Below are positions 38,593 to 45,974 of a stretch of DNA of 64,000 nucleotides, in pieces. Numbering within the stretch: position 1 is the stretch's first letter; each line of letters opens with the position of its first letter. Source of the stretch: Microvirga sp. Mcv34 (GTDB taxonomy: Bacteria; Pseudomonadota; Alphaproteobacteria; Rhizobiales; Beijerinckiaceae); assembly GCF_024519725.1 (NCBI RefSeq), contig NZ_JALJRK010000009.1, positions 1 through 64,000 on the forward strand, written 5' to 3'. A program made the translations under genes and the position numbers. Below the pieces are notes generated by a model, which saw only the letters and a program-made list of their open reading frames with translations, searched no databases and was not told where the DNA came from.

Positions 38593-39875
38593 CCGCACGG
38601 CGCACCCATATCGTCGGAGCGGGAATCGCGGGCCTGAGCGCCGCGCTCGCCGTCACGGCTGAGGGTGGCGAGGCCATCGTCTATGAGGGCGCGCCGCAGG
38701 TGGGCGGACGCTGCCGCACAATCCAGCCCACCGACGGCTTCGTCCATGACAACGGCACCCATGTGCTGTTCTCCGCCAATGGACGCGCGCTCGAACTCCT
38801 CAAGGCGATCGGCGCCCGCGACCGCTGGATCGAGCCGGAGCCTAAAGGACTCCCGCTCTACGACGGGCGCACGGGAGAGCTGCGGCGGGTGGGCCTCTCG
38901 CCCTGGTCATGGCTCCTACCCTCGCGCCGGCCTCATGGCCTAACCCTGCCCGATCTGGCGCGGATCCTGCGCCTCGTCTTCACGGCGAAGGACTGCCCGG
39001 TCGCGTCGATCATCGGGGATCGACCGATCATGAGCAGCCTGATCGAGCCCCTGACGGTGGCGGTGCTCAACACGCCGCCCGCGCAGGCTTCCTCGCAGCG
39101 CCTCGCCTGCGCCCTGCGACGCCTCATCCGGCCCGGTGCCGGGCGTCTCCTGGTGGCGCGCAACGGCTTGAGCGAAGACCTGATCGAGCCCGCCGTCGCC
39201 ACTATCGAGAGAAGAGGCGCAGCCGTTCACACCGGCCAGCGCCTGCGCAGGCTCCTGACCAGCCAGGAGCGCGTCATCGGGCTGGCCCTGACGGACCGCA
39301 CCGTGATGCTCGGCCCCGACGACCGCGTGATTCTCGCGCTCCCGCCTTACGAGGTGGAGCGGCTGCTCCCGACGCTTCCCGTGCCGACCACTTTCGAGCC
39401 CATCGTCAACGTTCATTATCGCATGAAGGGCCTGGCGAGCCCACGCTTCATCGGCTTCACCGGCACGCTCGCGCAATGGGCGCTGGTTCGCCCCTCGCAT
39501 GTGAGCGTCACGGTCTCGGCCGCCGACGCGGTGGTGGACCTCAATGCAGCCGATCTGGCGGCAAGGATCTGGCGCGACGTCGCGCCGGCCCTGCACAGCC
39601 TCGGGCTCGATGCGGACAGCAATCGCCAGCCCGAGAGCCGGGTGCTGAAGGAGAAGCGCGCGACCATCCGCCAGGCCGCCGAGGAGCTCCCGCAGCCTCC
39701 CCTGCGCCCCCTGTCCAATCTCGCCCTGGCGGGAGATTGGCTCGGCTCCCTTCCCGCCACCATCGAGAGCGCCGTCATGGCCGGCGAGCACGCAGCCTCC
39801 CTGCTGCGGCACACCCGCTGCACCCGCCCATCGGTTCCGCGCGACCGCCCCTTGAAGACGGAGGATGCGGCATGA
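38589..39875 (+). CDS. hpnE: Hydroxysqualene dehydroxylase HpnE
   Basis: FAD-dependent amine-oxidase-like enzyme of 428 residues that reduces hydroxysqualene to squalene. FAD-binding motif HIVGAGIAGLSAALAV at the N-terminus, then PQVGGRCRTI, VHDNGTHVLFSAN and a C-terminal NLALAGDWLGSLPATIESAVMAG. The HpnE-typical HDNGTH segment and position directly after HpnC-HpnD support the call over a second phytoene desaturase. Starts by ATGA overlap with HpnCD and ends by ATGA overlap with ispH. Confidence 0.87.
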   Translation: MTARRTHIVGAGIAGLSAALAVTAEGGEAIVYEGAPQVGGRCRTIQPTDGFVHDNGTHVLFSANGRALELLKAIGARDRWIEPEPKGLPLYDGRTGELRRVGLSPWSWLLPSRRPHGLTLPDLARILRLVFTAKDCPVASIIGDRPIMSSLIEPLTVAVLNTPPAQASSQRLACALRRLIRPGAGRLLVARNGLSEDLIEPAVATIERRGAAVHTGQRLRRLLTSQERVIGLALTDRTVMLGPDDRVILALPPYEVERLLPTLPVPTTFEPIVNVHYRMKGLASPRFIGFTGTLAQWALVRPSHVSVTVSAADAVVDLNAADLAARIWRDVAPALHSLGLDADSNRQPESRVLKEKRATIRQAAEELPQPPLRPLSNLALAGDWLGSLPATIESAVMAGEHAASLLRHTRCTRPSVPRDRPLKTEDAA

Positions 39876-40882
39876 TCCAGGACCATCCCCCGCTGACCGT
39901 TCTGCTCGCGGCGCCGCGCAGCTTCTGTGCCGGTGTCGAGCGCGCCATCAGGGCCGTCGAGGATGCCCTCGACCGGACGGGCAGACCCGTCTATGTGCGC
40001 CACGAGATCGTGCATAACGGCCGCGTGGTGGAAGACCTGAAGCGCAAGGGCGCGATCTTCGTCGAGGATCTGGCCGAGATCCCGGACGGGGCCGTGGCCA
40101 TCTTCAGCGCCCATGGGGTTTCGCGCGCGGTGGAACGGGAGGCGGCCGGCCGTAGCCTGTCCGTGCTCGATGCCACCTGCCCGCTCGTGCGCCGCGTCCA
40201 TCTCGAAGGGCAGCGCCATTCCAAGGCGGGCCGCGAGGTCATCGTGATCGGTCATCGCGGCCATGTGGAGATCGAGGGAACCACCGGGCAGATCGACGGC
40301 ACCGTGCATGTGATCGAGAGCGTCGCTGAAGCGCTGACCATTCCGGTCCTGAACCCGGAGCGCATCGCCTACATCACCCAGACGACGCTCTCCGTCGACG
40401 ACACCCGCGAGATCATCGCGGCCCTGAAAAAGCGTTTTCCCGCCATTCAGGGCCCCGACGTCAAGACGATCTGCTACGCGACGCAGAACCGGCAGATGGC
40501 GGTGCGCGTGATCGCCCGGCGCGCGGAACGGATCATCGTCTGCGGCGCGCGCAATTCATCGAACACGAACCGCCTGTGCGAGGTGGCCGTCAACGAGGGG
40601 CGACAGGCGCTCCTCATGCAGGACCCGAAAGACCTGACGCTCTCCTTCATCGACGGGGCCGCCGTGATCGGCCTGACGGCAGGCGCCTCCGCGCCGGAAG
40701 ACCTGGTGCAGGAGGCCTTGGCCCAGCTCGCGCAATGGCGGCGGCTCACGGTGGAGGAGGTGCGCGTGACCCATGAGGACGCGGAGTTCGCGCCCGTCGA
40801 TGTGTCGCGGCTTGAGGGCAAAGCATCGATCCCGAAAGTGGACACCTCTTTCGGGATCGATTCGATGCTCATTTCTCAATGA
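39872..40882 (+). CDS. ispH: 4-hydroxy-3-methylbut-2-enyl diphosphate reductase
   Basis: Iron-sulfur enzyme of 336 residues, last step of the MEP pathway, giving IPP and DMAPP. The three cluster cysteines are in FCAGVERAI (about residue 19), DATCPLVRRVH and ICYATQNRQ, and the substrate-binding NSSNTNRLCE is present. As last gene of the operon it feeds precursor to the squalene/C30 pathway. Whether it is the only ispH of the genome cannot be seen. The last ~20 codons lie in a palindromic repeat element (40823-40868), so the C-terminal tail is encoded by that element. The ATG overlaps the hpnE stop. Confidence 0.93.
   Translation: MIQDHPPLTVLLAAPRSFCAGVERAIRAVEDALDRTGRPVYVRHEIVHNGRVVEDLKRKGAIFVEDLAEIPDGAVAIFSAHGVSRAVEREAAGRSLSVLDATCPLVRRVHLEGQRHSKAGREVIVIGHRGHVEIEGTTGQIDGTVHVIESVAEALTIPVLNPERIAYITQTTLSVDDTREIIAALKKRFPAIQGPDVKTICYATQNRQMAVRVIARRAERIIVCGARNSSNTNRLCEVAVNEGRQALLMQDPKDLTLSFIDGAAVIGLTAGASAPEDLVQEALAQLAQWRRLTVEEVRVTHEDAEFAPVDVSRLEGKASIPKVDTSFGIDSMLISQ
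40823..40868. repeat. Dispersed palindromic repeat, copy C, inside the 3' end of ispH
   Basis: A perfect 14-bp stem (40825-40838 with 40848-40861) with a 9-base loop, flanked by GCATCGA and TCGATGC type ends. It encodes part of the C-terminus of IspH (about ASIPKVDTSFGIDSML). Same family as the copies at 8698-8731 and 44271-44320. Confidence 0.75.
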
Positions 40883-40947
40883 GCGCATTGTTTTAGGGCG
40901 GAAAACCGGATCCGGTTCACCGTCGAAAACGCGATCAAACAAAGAAG

Positions 40948-40979
40948 AGAGCTGATTCCACGTTCGTGGAAACAGCTCT
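40948..40979 (-). terminator. Hairpin between ispH and the convergent MATE gene
   Basis: Two stacked 7-bp arms (40948-40954 with 40973-40979; 40956-40962 with 40965-40971) form a long hairpin at the very end of the MATE gene. On the minus strand it is followed by a T-rich stretch (CTTCTTTGTTTG), weak but compatible with termination. A second small palindrome AACCGGATCCGGTT lies at 40904-40917. Confidence 0.5.
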
Positions 40980-42399
40980 AGCTCGCGAACGCCTCCTGAA
41001 CGTCCCGCGGCGTCGCCGTGACCAGCCCCAGCCTGTCCCGGCGCAGCCAGCGCCACAGCATCAGGCAGGCCACCACGGCGAGCCCGCTGGCCAGCCCGAT
41101 CCAGATGCCCACGCCCCGCAGCGACGTGCCGAAGGCCAGGGTGGCGCCGAGCGGCAGGCCTACGCCCCAATAGCCGAGCGCCGCGTAGATCATCGGCACG
41201 CGGGTATCCTGCAGCCCGCGCAGCATTCCGGCCCCGACCGCCTGCGCGCCGTCCACCAGCTGGAAGATGGCCGCCACCACCAGGAAGGTGCGTGCCAGCT
41301 CGATGACGAGCGCGTTCTTGGGATCGTTCACGTCCAGGAAGACGCCGAGCAGCAGGTGCGGGGCGAACAGCATGAGCGATGCCGTGACAGCCATGAAGCC
41401 GGTGCCGAGCGCGAAGGACGTCCATCCGGCCCGGGTGACGCCGGCCGCGTCCTGAGCGCCGTAGGCCCGGCCCACGCGCACCGTCACGGCCTGTCCGATG
41501 CCGAGCGGGACGGAGAAGCAGAAGGAGGCGATCTGCAGAGCGATCGCATGGGCGGCCAGTTCGCTCTCGCCGATCCGTCCCATCAGCATGGCGGCCGCAT
41601 TGAAGATCGTCACCTCGAACATCAGCGTCAGGCCGATGGGCAGACCGATCTGCCAGAGGGTGCGGTAGCGCGGCCAGTCGGGCCGCCAGAAGCGCCCGAA
41701 GACGTGATAGCGCTTGAGGCGCGGATGGAGGGCGATCACCACGGCGAGCGCCACGAACATGAAGGCGCTCGAGATCACCGTGCCGAGCCCCGCCCCGACG
41801 AGCCCAAGGGTCGGCAGGCCGAGGGCGCCGAACATCAGCGCATAAGCCGCGCCGAAATTGACCGGAATGGCAAGCAGGCCGATGAACAGGGCCCAGCCGG
41901 GGCGCTCCAGGGCGGCCAGGAACGAGCGCAGCACCAGGAAGAGCAGGAACGGCAGAAGGCTCCATTGCAGGGCGCGGATATACTGGCCCGCATTGTGAGC
42001 GAGCGTGGGCGCCTGCCCGATGGCGAGCAGGATCGTCTCCCCGTTCCAGGCCACGATCCAGATCGGGACCGCGACGGTGACCGAGGCCCAGAAGCCCTGG
42101 CGTACCGTGCGGCGCACCTCGCGGACGGAATGGCGCTTGCGGCCGAGCTCCTCGGCGATCATCGGCGAGGTCGCGTTGACGAGGCCGATCCCGAAGATCA
42201 GGAAGGCGAAGTAGAGGTTGGTGCCGAGCGCGCCCGCCGCCAGAGCGTCCGATCCCATCCAGCCCATCAGAATGACGTCGGACGTGATCAGGGCGTTCTG
42301 CGCAATGGTGGCAAGAACCAGGGGCCAGCCGAGGGCCAGGGTCGCACGCAGCTCCGTCATCCAGGCAGCGCGCTCGAGGGTCGATTCTCTCGCGATCAT
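40978..42399 (-). CDS. MATE family efflux transporter
   Basis: Inner-membrane multidrug/toxin antiporter of about 473 residues with twelve predicted helices in two pseudo-repeats, e.g. [29 protein letters not shown] at the start and the homologous [27 protein letters not shown] in the middle, the NorM-like pattern. Probably driven by H+ or Na+. Substrates unknown. The start is not fixed: ATG 42399 and ATG 42360 are both possible and neither has a strong ribosome site; a GTG at 42438 gives 486 residues. Convergent with the carotenoid operon and divergent from the amidoligase pair. Confidence 0.9.
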   Translation of the reverse strand: MIARESTLERAAWMTELRATLALGWPLVLATIAQNALITSDVILMGWMGSDALAAGALGTNLYFAFLIFGIGLVNATSPMIAEELGRKRHSVREVRRTVRQGFWASVTVAVPIWIVAWNGETILLAIGQAPTLAHNAGQYIRALQWSLLPFLLFLVLRSFLAALERPGWALFIGLLAIPVNFGAAYALMFGALGLPTLGLVGAGLGTVISSAFMFVALAVVIALHPRLKRYHVFGRFWRPDWPRYRTLWQIGLPIGLTLMFEVTIFNAAAMLMGRIGESELAAHAIALQIASFCFSVPLGIGQAVTVRVGRAYGAQDAAGVTRAGWTSFALGTGFMAVTASLMLFAPHLLLGVFLDVNDPKNALVIELARTFLVVAAIFQLVDGAQAVGAGMLRGLQDTRVPMIYAALGYWGVGLPLGATLAFGTSLRGVGIWIGLASGLAVVACLMLWRWLRRDRLGLVTATPRDVQEAFAS

Positions 42400-42542
42400 G
42401 ATGGCGCGCTTGTAACCAACCCGCAGGCGGAAAGCCACACCTGCGGAGCCGGGAGGAAGTCGTCCCGGAAGACGGAACCTGAGCGGAAGCGCGCCCGTTC
42501 ATCCCATTGCTCACGTTTGCGTGTTCTTTTCCGGAGTTCTCG

Positions 42543-43520
42543 ATGGCGCAGCCGGCGCTTTCAACCGAGATCGATTTCGAACTGCCGCCGGTCCTGCTCA
42601 ACGAGCAGGGGCAGATGCGCACGGTCGGGATCGAGATCGAGTTCGTGGGCCCCTCGGCCGAGAGGACCGTTCAGGCCCTGCAGGAAGCGCTCGGCGGCCG
42701 GCTCATCGAGGTGGACCCCCATGCCTTCGCCCTGAAGGAATCATCCGTCGGCGACCTGACCGTGGAGCTCGACAGCCGGATCCTGCATCCCGGCAAGCAG
42801 GCCGGGACGCAGAAAGGCGTTCTGCCCAAGATCGCCGCCCTGTTCGGCTTCGCGGCCCGTTATCTCGTGCCGTGCGAACTCGTCACGGCGCCGATCCCGG
42901 TCGACCGGCTGCAGGAGCTCAACCGCATCCTGGCGATCCTGCGCAGGGTCGGCGCCAAAGGCACGCAGGATGGGCCCTTCTACGCCTTCGGCCTGCACTT
43001 CAACCCGGAAATTCCGCGCCGGGATGCCGCCACCCTCACGGCCTTCATGAAGAGTTTCGCCCTGCTCAATCCGTGGCTCCGGCGCGAGGCTTCGCCCGAC
43101 GCCACGCGCAACCTGCTGGGCTTTGCCGATCCCTTCCCGGCCGAATACGTCCGCCGGATCGGCGATCCGAACTACTGGCCGGACATTCCCACCTTCATCG
43201 ACGACTCTCTCGCCTACAATGCCACCCGGAACCGGGATCTCGATCTCCTGCCGCTGCTGCACGATTTCGATGCGGCGCGGGTTCGGGCCGTCCTGCCGAA
43301 TGAGAAGATCAACGGCCGCCCCACCTTCCATTACCGCCTGCCCGATGCCCGGGTGAGCGATCCCGGCTGGAGCATCGCGCCGGACTGGAACCGCTGGGTC
43401 TGTGTCGAGCGGCTGGCCGCGGACCGGGAGAAGCTGGATGCGGTCGGGGCGGCCTACCTGTCGTTCGCGGGCGAGGACAAGAGCTGGGCCAACGTGGTGG
43501 AGCAGATCGTAAGGTCATGA
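42543..43520 (+). CDS. Amidoligase-family (glutamine synthetase-like) enzyme
   Basis: A 325-residue protein of the putative amidoligase family (PF12224 type), distant relatives of glutamine synthetase and glutamate-cysteine ligase that join a carboxyl group to an amine using ATP. Supporting segments are RTVGIEIEFVGPSAERTV near residues 26-43, TVELDSRILHP, VPCELVTAPIPVDRLQELN, AFGLHFNPEIPRRD and the TFHYRLPDARV near the end; the GIEIEF and FGLHFN blocks carry the metal/ATP carboxylates expected of the COOH-NH2 ligase fold. GGAG lies 6 bases before the ATG. It overlaps the next gene, a class I glutamine amidotransferase, by 4 bases. The pair is a known predicted peptide/metabolite-modifying module with no firm biochemistry. 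Confidence 0.78.
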   Translation: MAQPALSTEIDFELPPVLLNEQGQMRTVGIEIEFVGPSAERTVQALQEALGGRLIEVDPHAFALKESSVGDLTVELDSRILHPGKQAGTQKGVLPKIAALFGFAARYLVPCELVTAPIPVDRLQELNRILAILRRVGAKGTQDGPFYAFGLHFNPEIPRRDAATLTAFMKSFALLNPWLRREASPDATRNLLGFADPFPAEYVRRIGDPNYWPDIPTFIDDSLAYNATRNRDLDLLPLLHDFDAARVRAVLPNEKINGRPTFHYRLPDARVSDPGWSIAPDWNRWVCVERLAADREKLDAVGAAYLSFAGEDKSWANVVEQIVRS

Positions 43521-44218
43521 CGCGTCCCCTGATCGGCGTCACCACGTCAAGGCGTGGCGGATGGCGCAGCTACCTCATGCATCGGTTGGCCCTCTCCCGC
43601 GCGGGCGCGCGCGCCGTTCGCCTGATGCCCGGCCACCCGCTACCGACAGAGCCTCTGCAGGGGCTGGTGATCGGCGGCGGCGACGATATCGGCGCTGAGA
43701 TCTACGGCGGCCAGGTTTTGCCGGATGTGCGCATCGATCCCGAGCGCGACAAACTGGAGCTCGGCCTACTCAAGGCGGCGCTTCCGGCCGGGCTGCCGAT
43801 CCTCGGCATCTGCCGCGGCTCGCAGATGATCAACGTGGCGCTCGGCGGCACTCTGCACACTGACATCTACGAGGTCTATGTCCAGGCGCCGAAGATGCGC
43901 ACGGTACTGCCGCGCAAGACCGTGACCATCGAACGGGGCTCGAGGCTCGACCGGATCCTGAAATGCAATCCCTGCCAGGTGAACGCGCTGCATCACCAGT
44001 CGGTCGACCGTCTCGGCCAGGGATTGAGAATCGCCGCCTGCGACGAGAGCGGCATCGTGCAGGCCATCGAGAGCGACAGCGCGCCGTTTCTGCTCGGCGT
44101 TCAATGGCATCCGGAGCTGCTGGTCTGGAAGAAGCCGCAGCAGCGACTGTTCGCGGCTCTCGCGGACGCGGCGCACGAGGCTGCGGCTCCGCTCTCAGCG
44201 ACGGCGCTCGCTCTCTAG
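43517..44218 (+). CDS. Class I glutamine amidotransferase-like hydrolase (peptidase C26)
   Basis: A 233-residue protein with the class I glutaminase triad: Cys in ILGICRGSQMINV (nucleophile elbow) and His/Glu in LGVQWHPEL. It resembles gamma-glutamyl-GABA hydrolase PuuD. Translationally coupled to the amidoligase, it could supply ammonia from glutamine to the ligase or cleave a gamma-glutamyl product; both are inference. ATG 43517 overlaps the amidoligase stop. Confidence 0.87.
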   Translation: MTRPLIGVTTSRRGGWRSYLMHRLALSRAGARAVRLMPGHPLPTEPLQGLVIGGGDDIGAEIYGGQVLPDVRIDPERDKLELGLLKAALPAGLPILGICRGSQMINVALGGTLHTDIYEVYVQAPKMRTVLPRKTVTIERGSRLDRILKCNPCQVNALHHQSVDRLGQGLRIAACDESGIVQAIESDSAPFLLGVQWHPELLVWKKPQQRLFAALADAAHEAAAPLSATALAL

Positions 44219-44270
44219 AACCGCGGACGTGAAATCCAACTCGCGTCCGAGGCTCTCACTGATTGGTTTG

Positions 44271-44320
44271 ACGCATCTTTTCACGCAAAACCGGTTCTCC
44301 CTTTTGCGTTCGATGCTTTA
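44271..44320. repeat. Dispersed palindromic repeat, copy D
   Basis: ACGCAAAA (44283-44290) pairs with TTTTGCGT (44302-44309); outer GCATC and GATGC ends are also present. Lies between the convergent amidotransferase and sensor genes, 52 bases after the former and just before the latter's stop. Confidence 0.65.
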
Positions 44321-44323
44321 GAT

Positions 44324-45841
44324 TCAGCGTGCCCGCCGCGAGGTGCGCGGGAAGAACGGAATGACCTTGTTGTCGCTGTGCACGTTGAGGTGCCGCTGGA
44401 TCGCCACATGCAGGTCGCGGCTGACGATGGGCTTCTGGAGCAGCGGAAACTCGCTGTCCCCACCGGCCAGGTCGGGATTGCCGGTGATCAGCAGCACGGG
44501 CAGGCTCGGGAAGACCTGCCGCACCTCGCGCGCCAGCATGACGCCGTTCATGCTCCCGGGCATGGCGACATCCGCCAGCACGAGGGCGGGCCGGCGCACG
44601 CTCAAGGATTTCACCGCCTGCGCCGCATCGGTGGCGATGCTGGTGACATAGCCGAATTCTTCCAGGGTCGATTGCAGCGCGAGCGCGACTTCGAGCTCGT
44701 CGTCCACGACGAGGATTTCCGTATGGCCCTGCACGCTCTCGTCCGGCGCCTCGTCATCGCTCAATGAGCTCGACGGCAACAGGGTCGCAGCATCGGTCCG
44801 CGGGATGTAGAGGAGGATCGAGGTCTCACCCCCGTCCCGCCGCACCTCCGATGCACCCCCGAGATCCTGCAGGAAGTGCAGGCTTTGGCGCAGGGACAGC
44901 CAGGAGGATAGGTCGAGATCCCGCACGGAGAAGGATTGCTCCAGATCGGTTTCCGGAGCATGGCGCACCTCCTCGGGGCCGGAGCTGCGGATGGCGAGCT
45001 GCACGAAATCGCCCTCGCGGGTGAGGTCCGGCAGCGAGCCTTTCTCGACCTGCACGTTCCGGGCTTCCAGCGTGATGGTGCCTCCCTGGGGCAAGGCATC
45101 CCGGACATGGGCGCTCAAGGTCACGATGGCGGTCTGGATGTCGTCCGGATTGGCCTCGATGGACCAGAGATCCTCCGCGAGCGAGACGCGCAGCTCGACC
45201 GTGTCGCGCAGCAGGGAGTGGCTCATGAGATCGGCCACCGTACTCACCTGCTCGGCGAGATTCACATACTGCACCTTGGTCTCGCCCTGCCGGGCGAAGG
45301 CGGTCGATTGGGCGATGAGCTTGGCGGCCTGGTCGGAAGCGACGAGAGCGGAGAGCAGCTTGCGCTGCAGGATCGGCTGATCCTTCAACTGGCGGGCCGC
45401 CGCATCGATGTTGGCGCTGATCACCATGAGTCGGTTGTTGAGATCGTGAGCGATGCCGTCCCGCAGCCGGTCGACTGCCTGTGCCTTCTGCATGCGGCGC
45501 AGGGCGTCGTCTTCCTCGGCGGCAGGCGTCTCCTCGAAAGCGGAGAACTCGGCGAAGGACAGGAGGGTCTCGGCGGGCGGCTCGAAGGGAGCGGCCGTCA
45601 CGTCCTCGAACACCGTCAGTTCGTCGGACGCGCCATCGTCCTTGTGGCGGAAGGCCTGCTTGATCTGCCGCCCGATCAGCAGGGGAGCACCGGCGACGAT
45701 CAGCAGGAAAAGCCCCGCCGACGCGGCCACGAGGGCCGAGTTTCTGACATAGGCCGCCGTCGCCAGCGCGAAGCCCGACATGATCAGGGCGCCGGACAGA
45801 CTCAGCAGAGACAGCTTCAATGAGACGGGCAGCAGATGCAT
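44324..45841 (-). CDS. Hybrid sensor/response-regulator protein with degenerate kinase ATPase
   Basis: A 505-residue membrane protein: two N-terminal helices (about 9-31 and 36-57), a linker, a HisKA-like helix with the phosphoacceptor His in GIAHDLNNRLM (His 132), a HATPase-like region (about 225-350) and a receiver domain (about 374-485) with the acidic pair VVDD, phospho-Asp in LADVAMPG (Asp 424) and the Lys in LLQKPI. The ATPase boxes look lost: the N-box Asn is His (SAHVRDALP, His 245), the G1 DxG is SSG, and the G2 GTGLGL is replaced by LSSWLSL. The protein therefore probably cannot bind ATP normally. It could be a pseudokinase or phosphotransfer platform. Confidence 0.8.
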   Translation of the reverse strand: MHLLPVSLKLSLLSLSGALIMSGFALATAAYVRNSALVAASAGLFLLIVAGAPLLIGRQIKQAFRHKDDGASDELTVFEDVTAAPFEPPAETLLSFAEFSAFEETPAAEEDDALRRMQKAQAVDRLRDGIAHDLNNRLMVISANIDAAARQLKDQPILQRKLLSALVASDQAAKLIAQSTAFARQGETKVQYVNLAEQVSTVADLMSHSLLRDTVELRVSLAEDLWSIEANPDDIQTAIVTLSAHVRDALPQGGTITLEARNVQVEKGSLPDLTREGDFVQLAIRSSGPEEVRHAPETDLEQSFSVRDLDLSSWLSLRQSLHFLQDLGGASEVRRDGGETSILLYIPRTDAATLLPSSSLSDDEAPDESVQGHTEILVVDDELEVALALQSTLEEFGYVTSIATDAAQAVKSLSVRRPALVLADVAMPGSMNGVMLAREVRQVFPSLPVLLITGNPDLAGGDSEFPLLQKPIVSRDLHVAIQRHLNVHSDNKVIPFFPRTSRRAR

Positions 45842-45974
45842 AAGGCGTTTCTAAAATATGATTTGACCTGACGCCCCCCAGACGCCACTTGCAACCTATC
45901 TTGTATAGCACGAACGGGCGGCAAGCGCGGGCGACCTCGCGATTAAGTGTTATTGTTCCATAAAGGAGATAATT

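Noticed and set aside
30276-39875. Photosynthesis-type crtI/crtF carotenoid cluster
   Set aside because: No bch, puf or crtB genes; the HpnC/D/E genes and the CrtP- and CrtQ-like genes fit a C30 pathway better.
36934-39875. Hopanoid biosynthesis operon
   Set aside because: HpnC/D/E are present but no squalene-hopene cyclase or other hpn genes lie in the window; squalene here probably feeds the carotenoid genes.
40556-42622. Minus-strand frame of about 688 codons over ispH and the MATE gene
   Set aside because: The MATE protein in another frame has clear transmembrane repeats; this one is a shadow.
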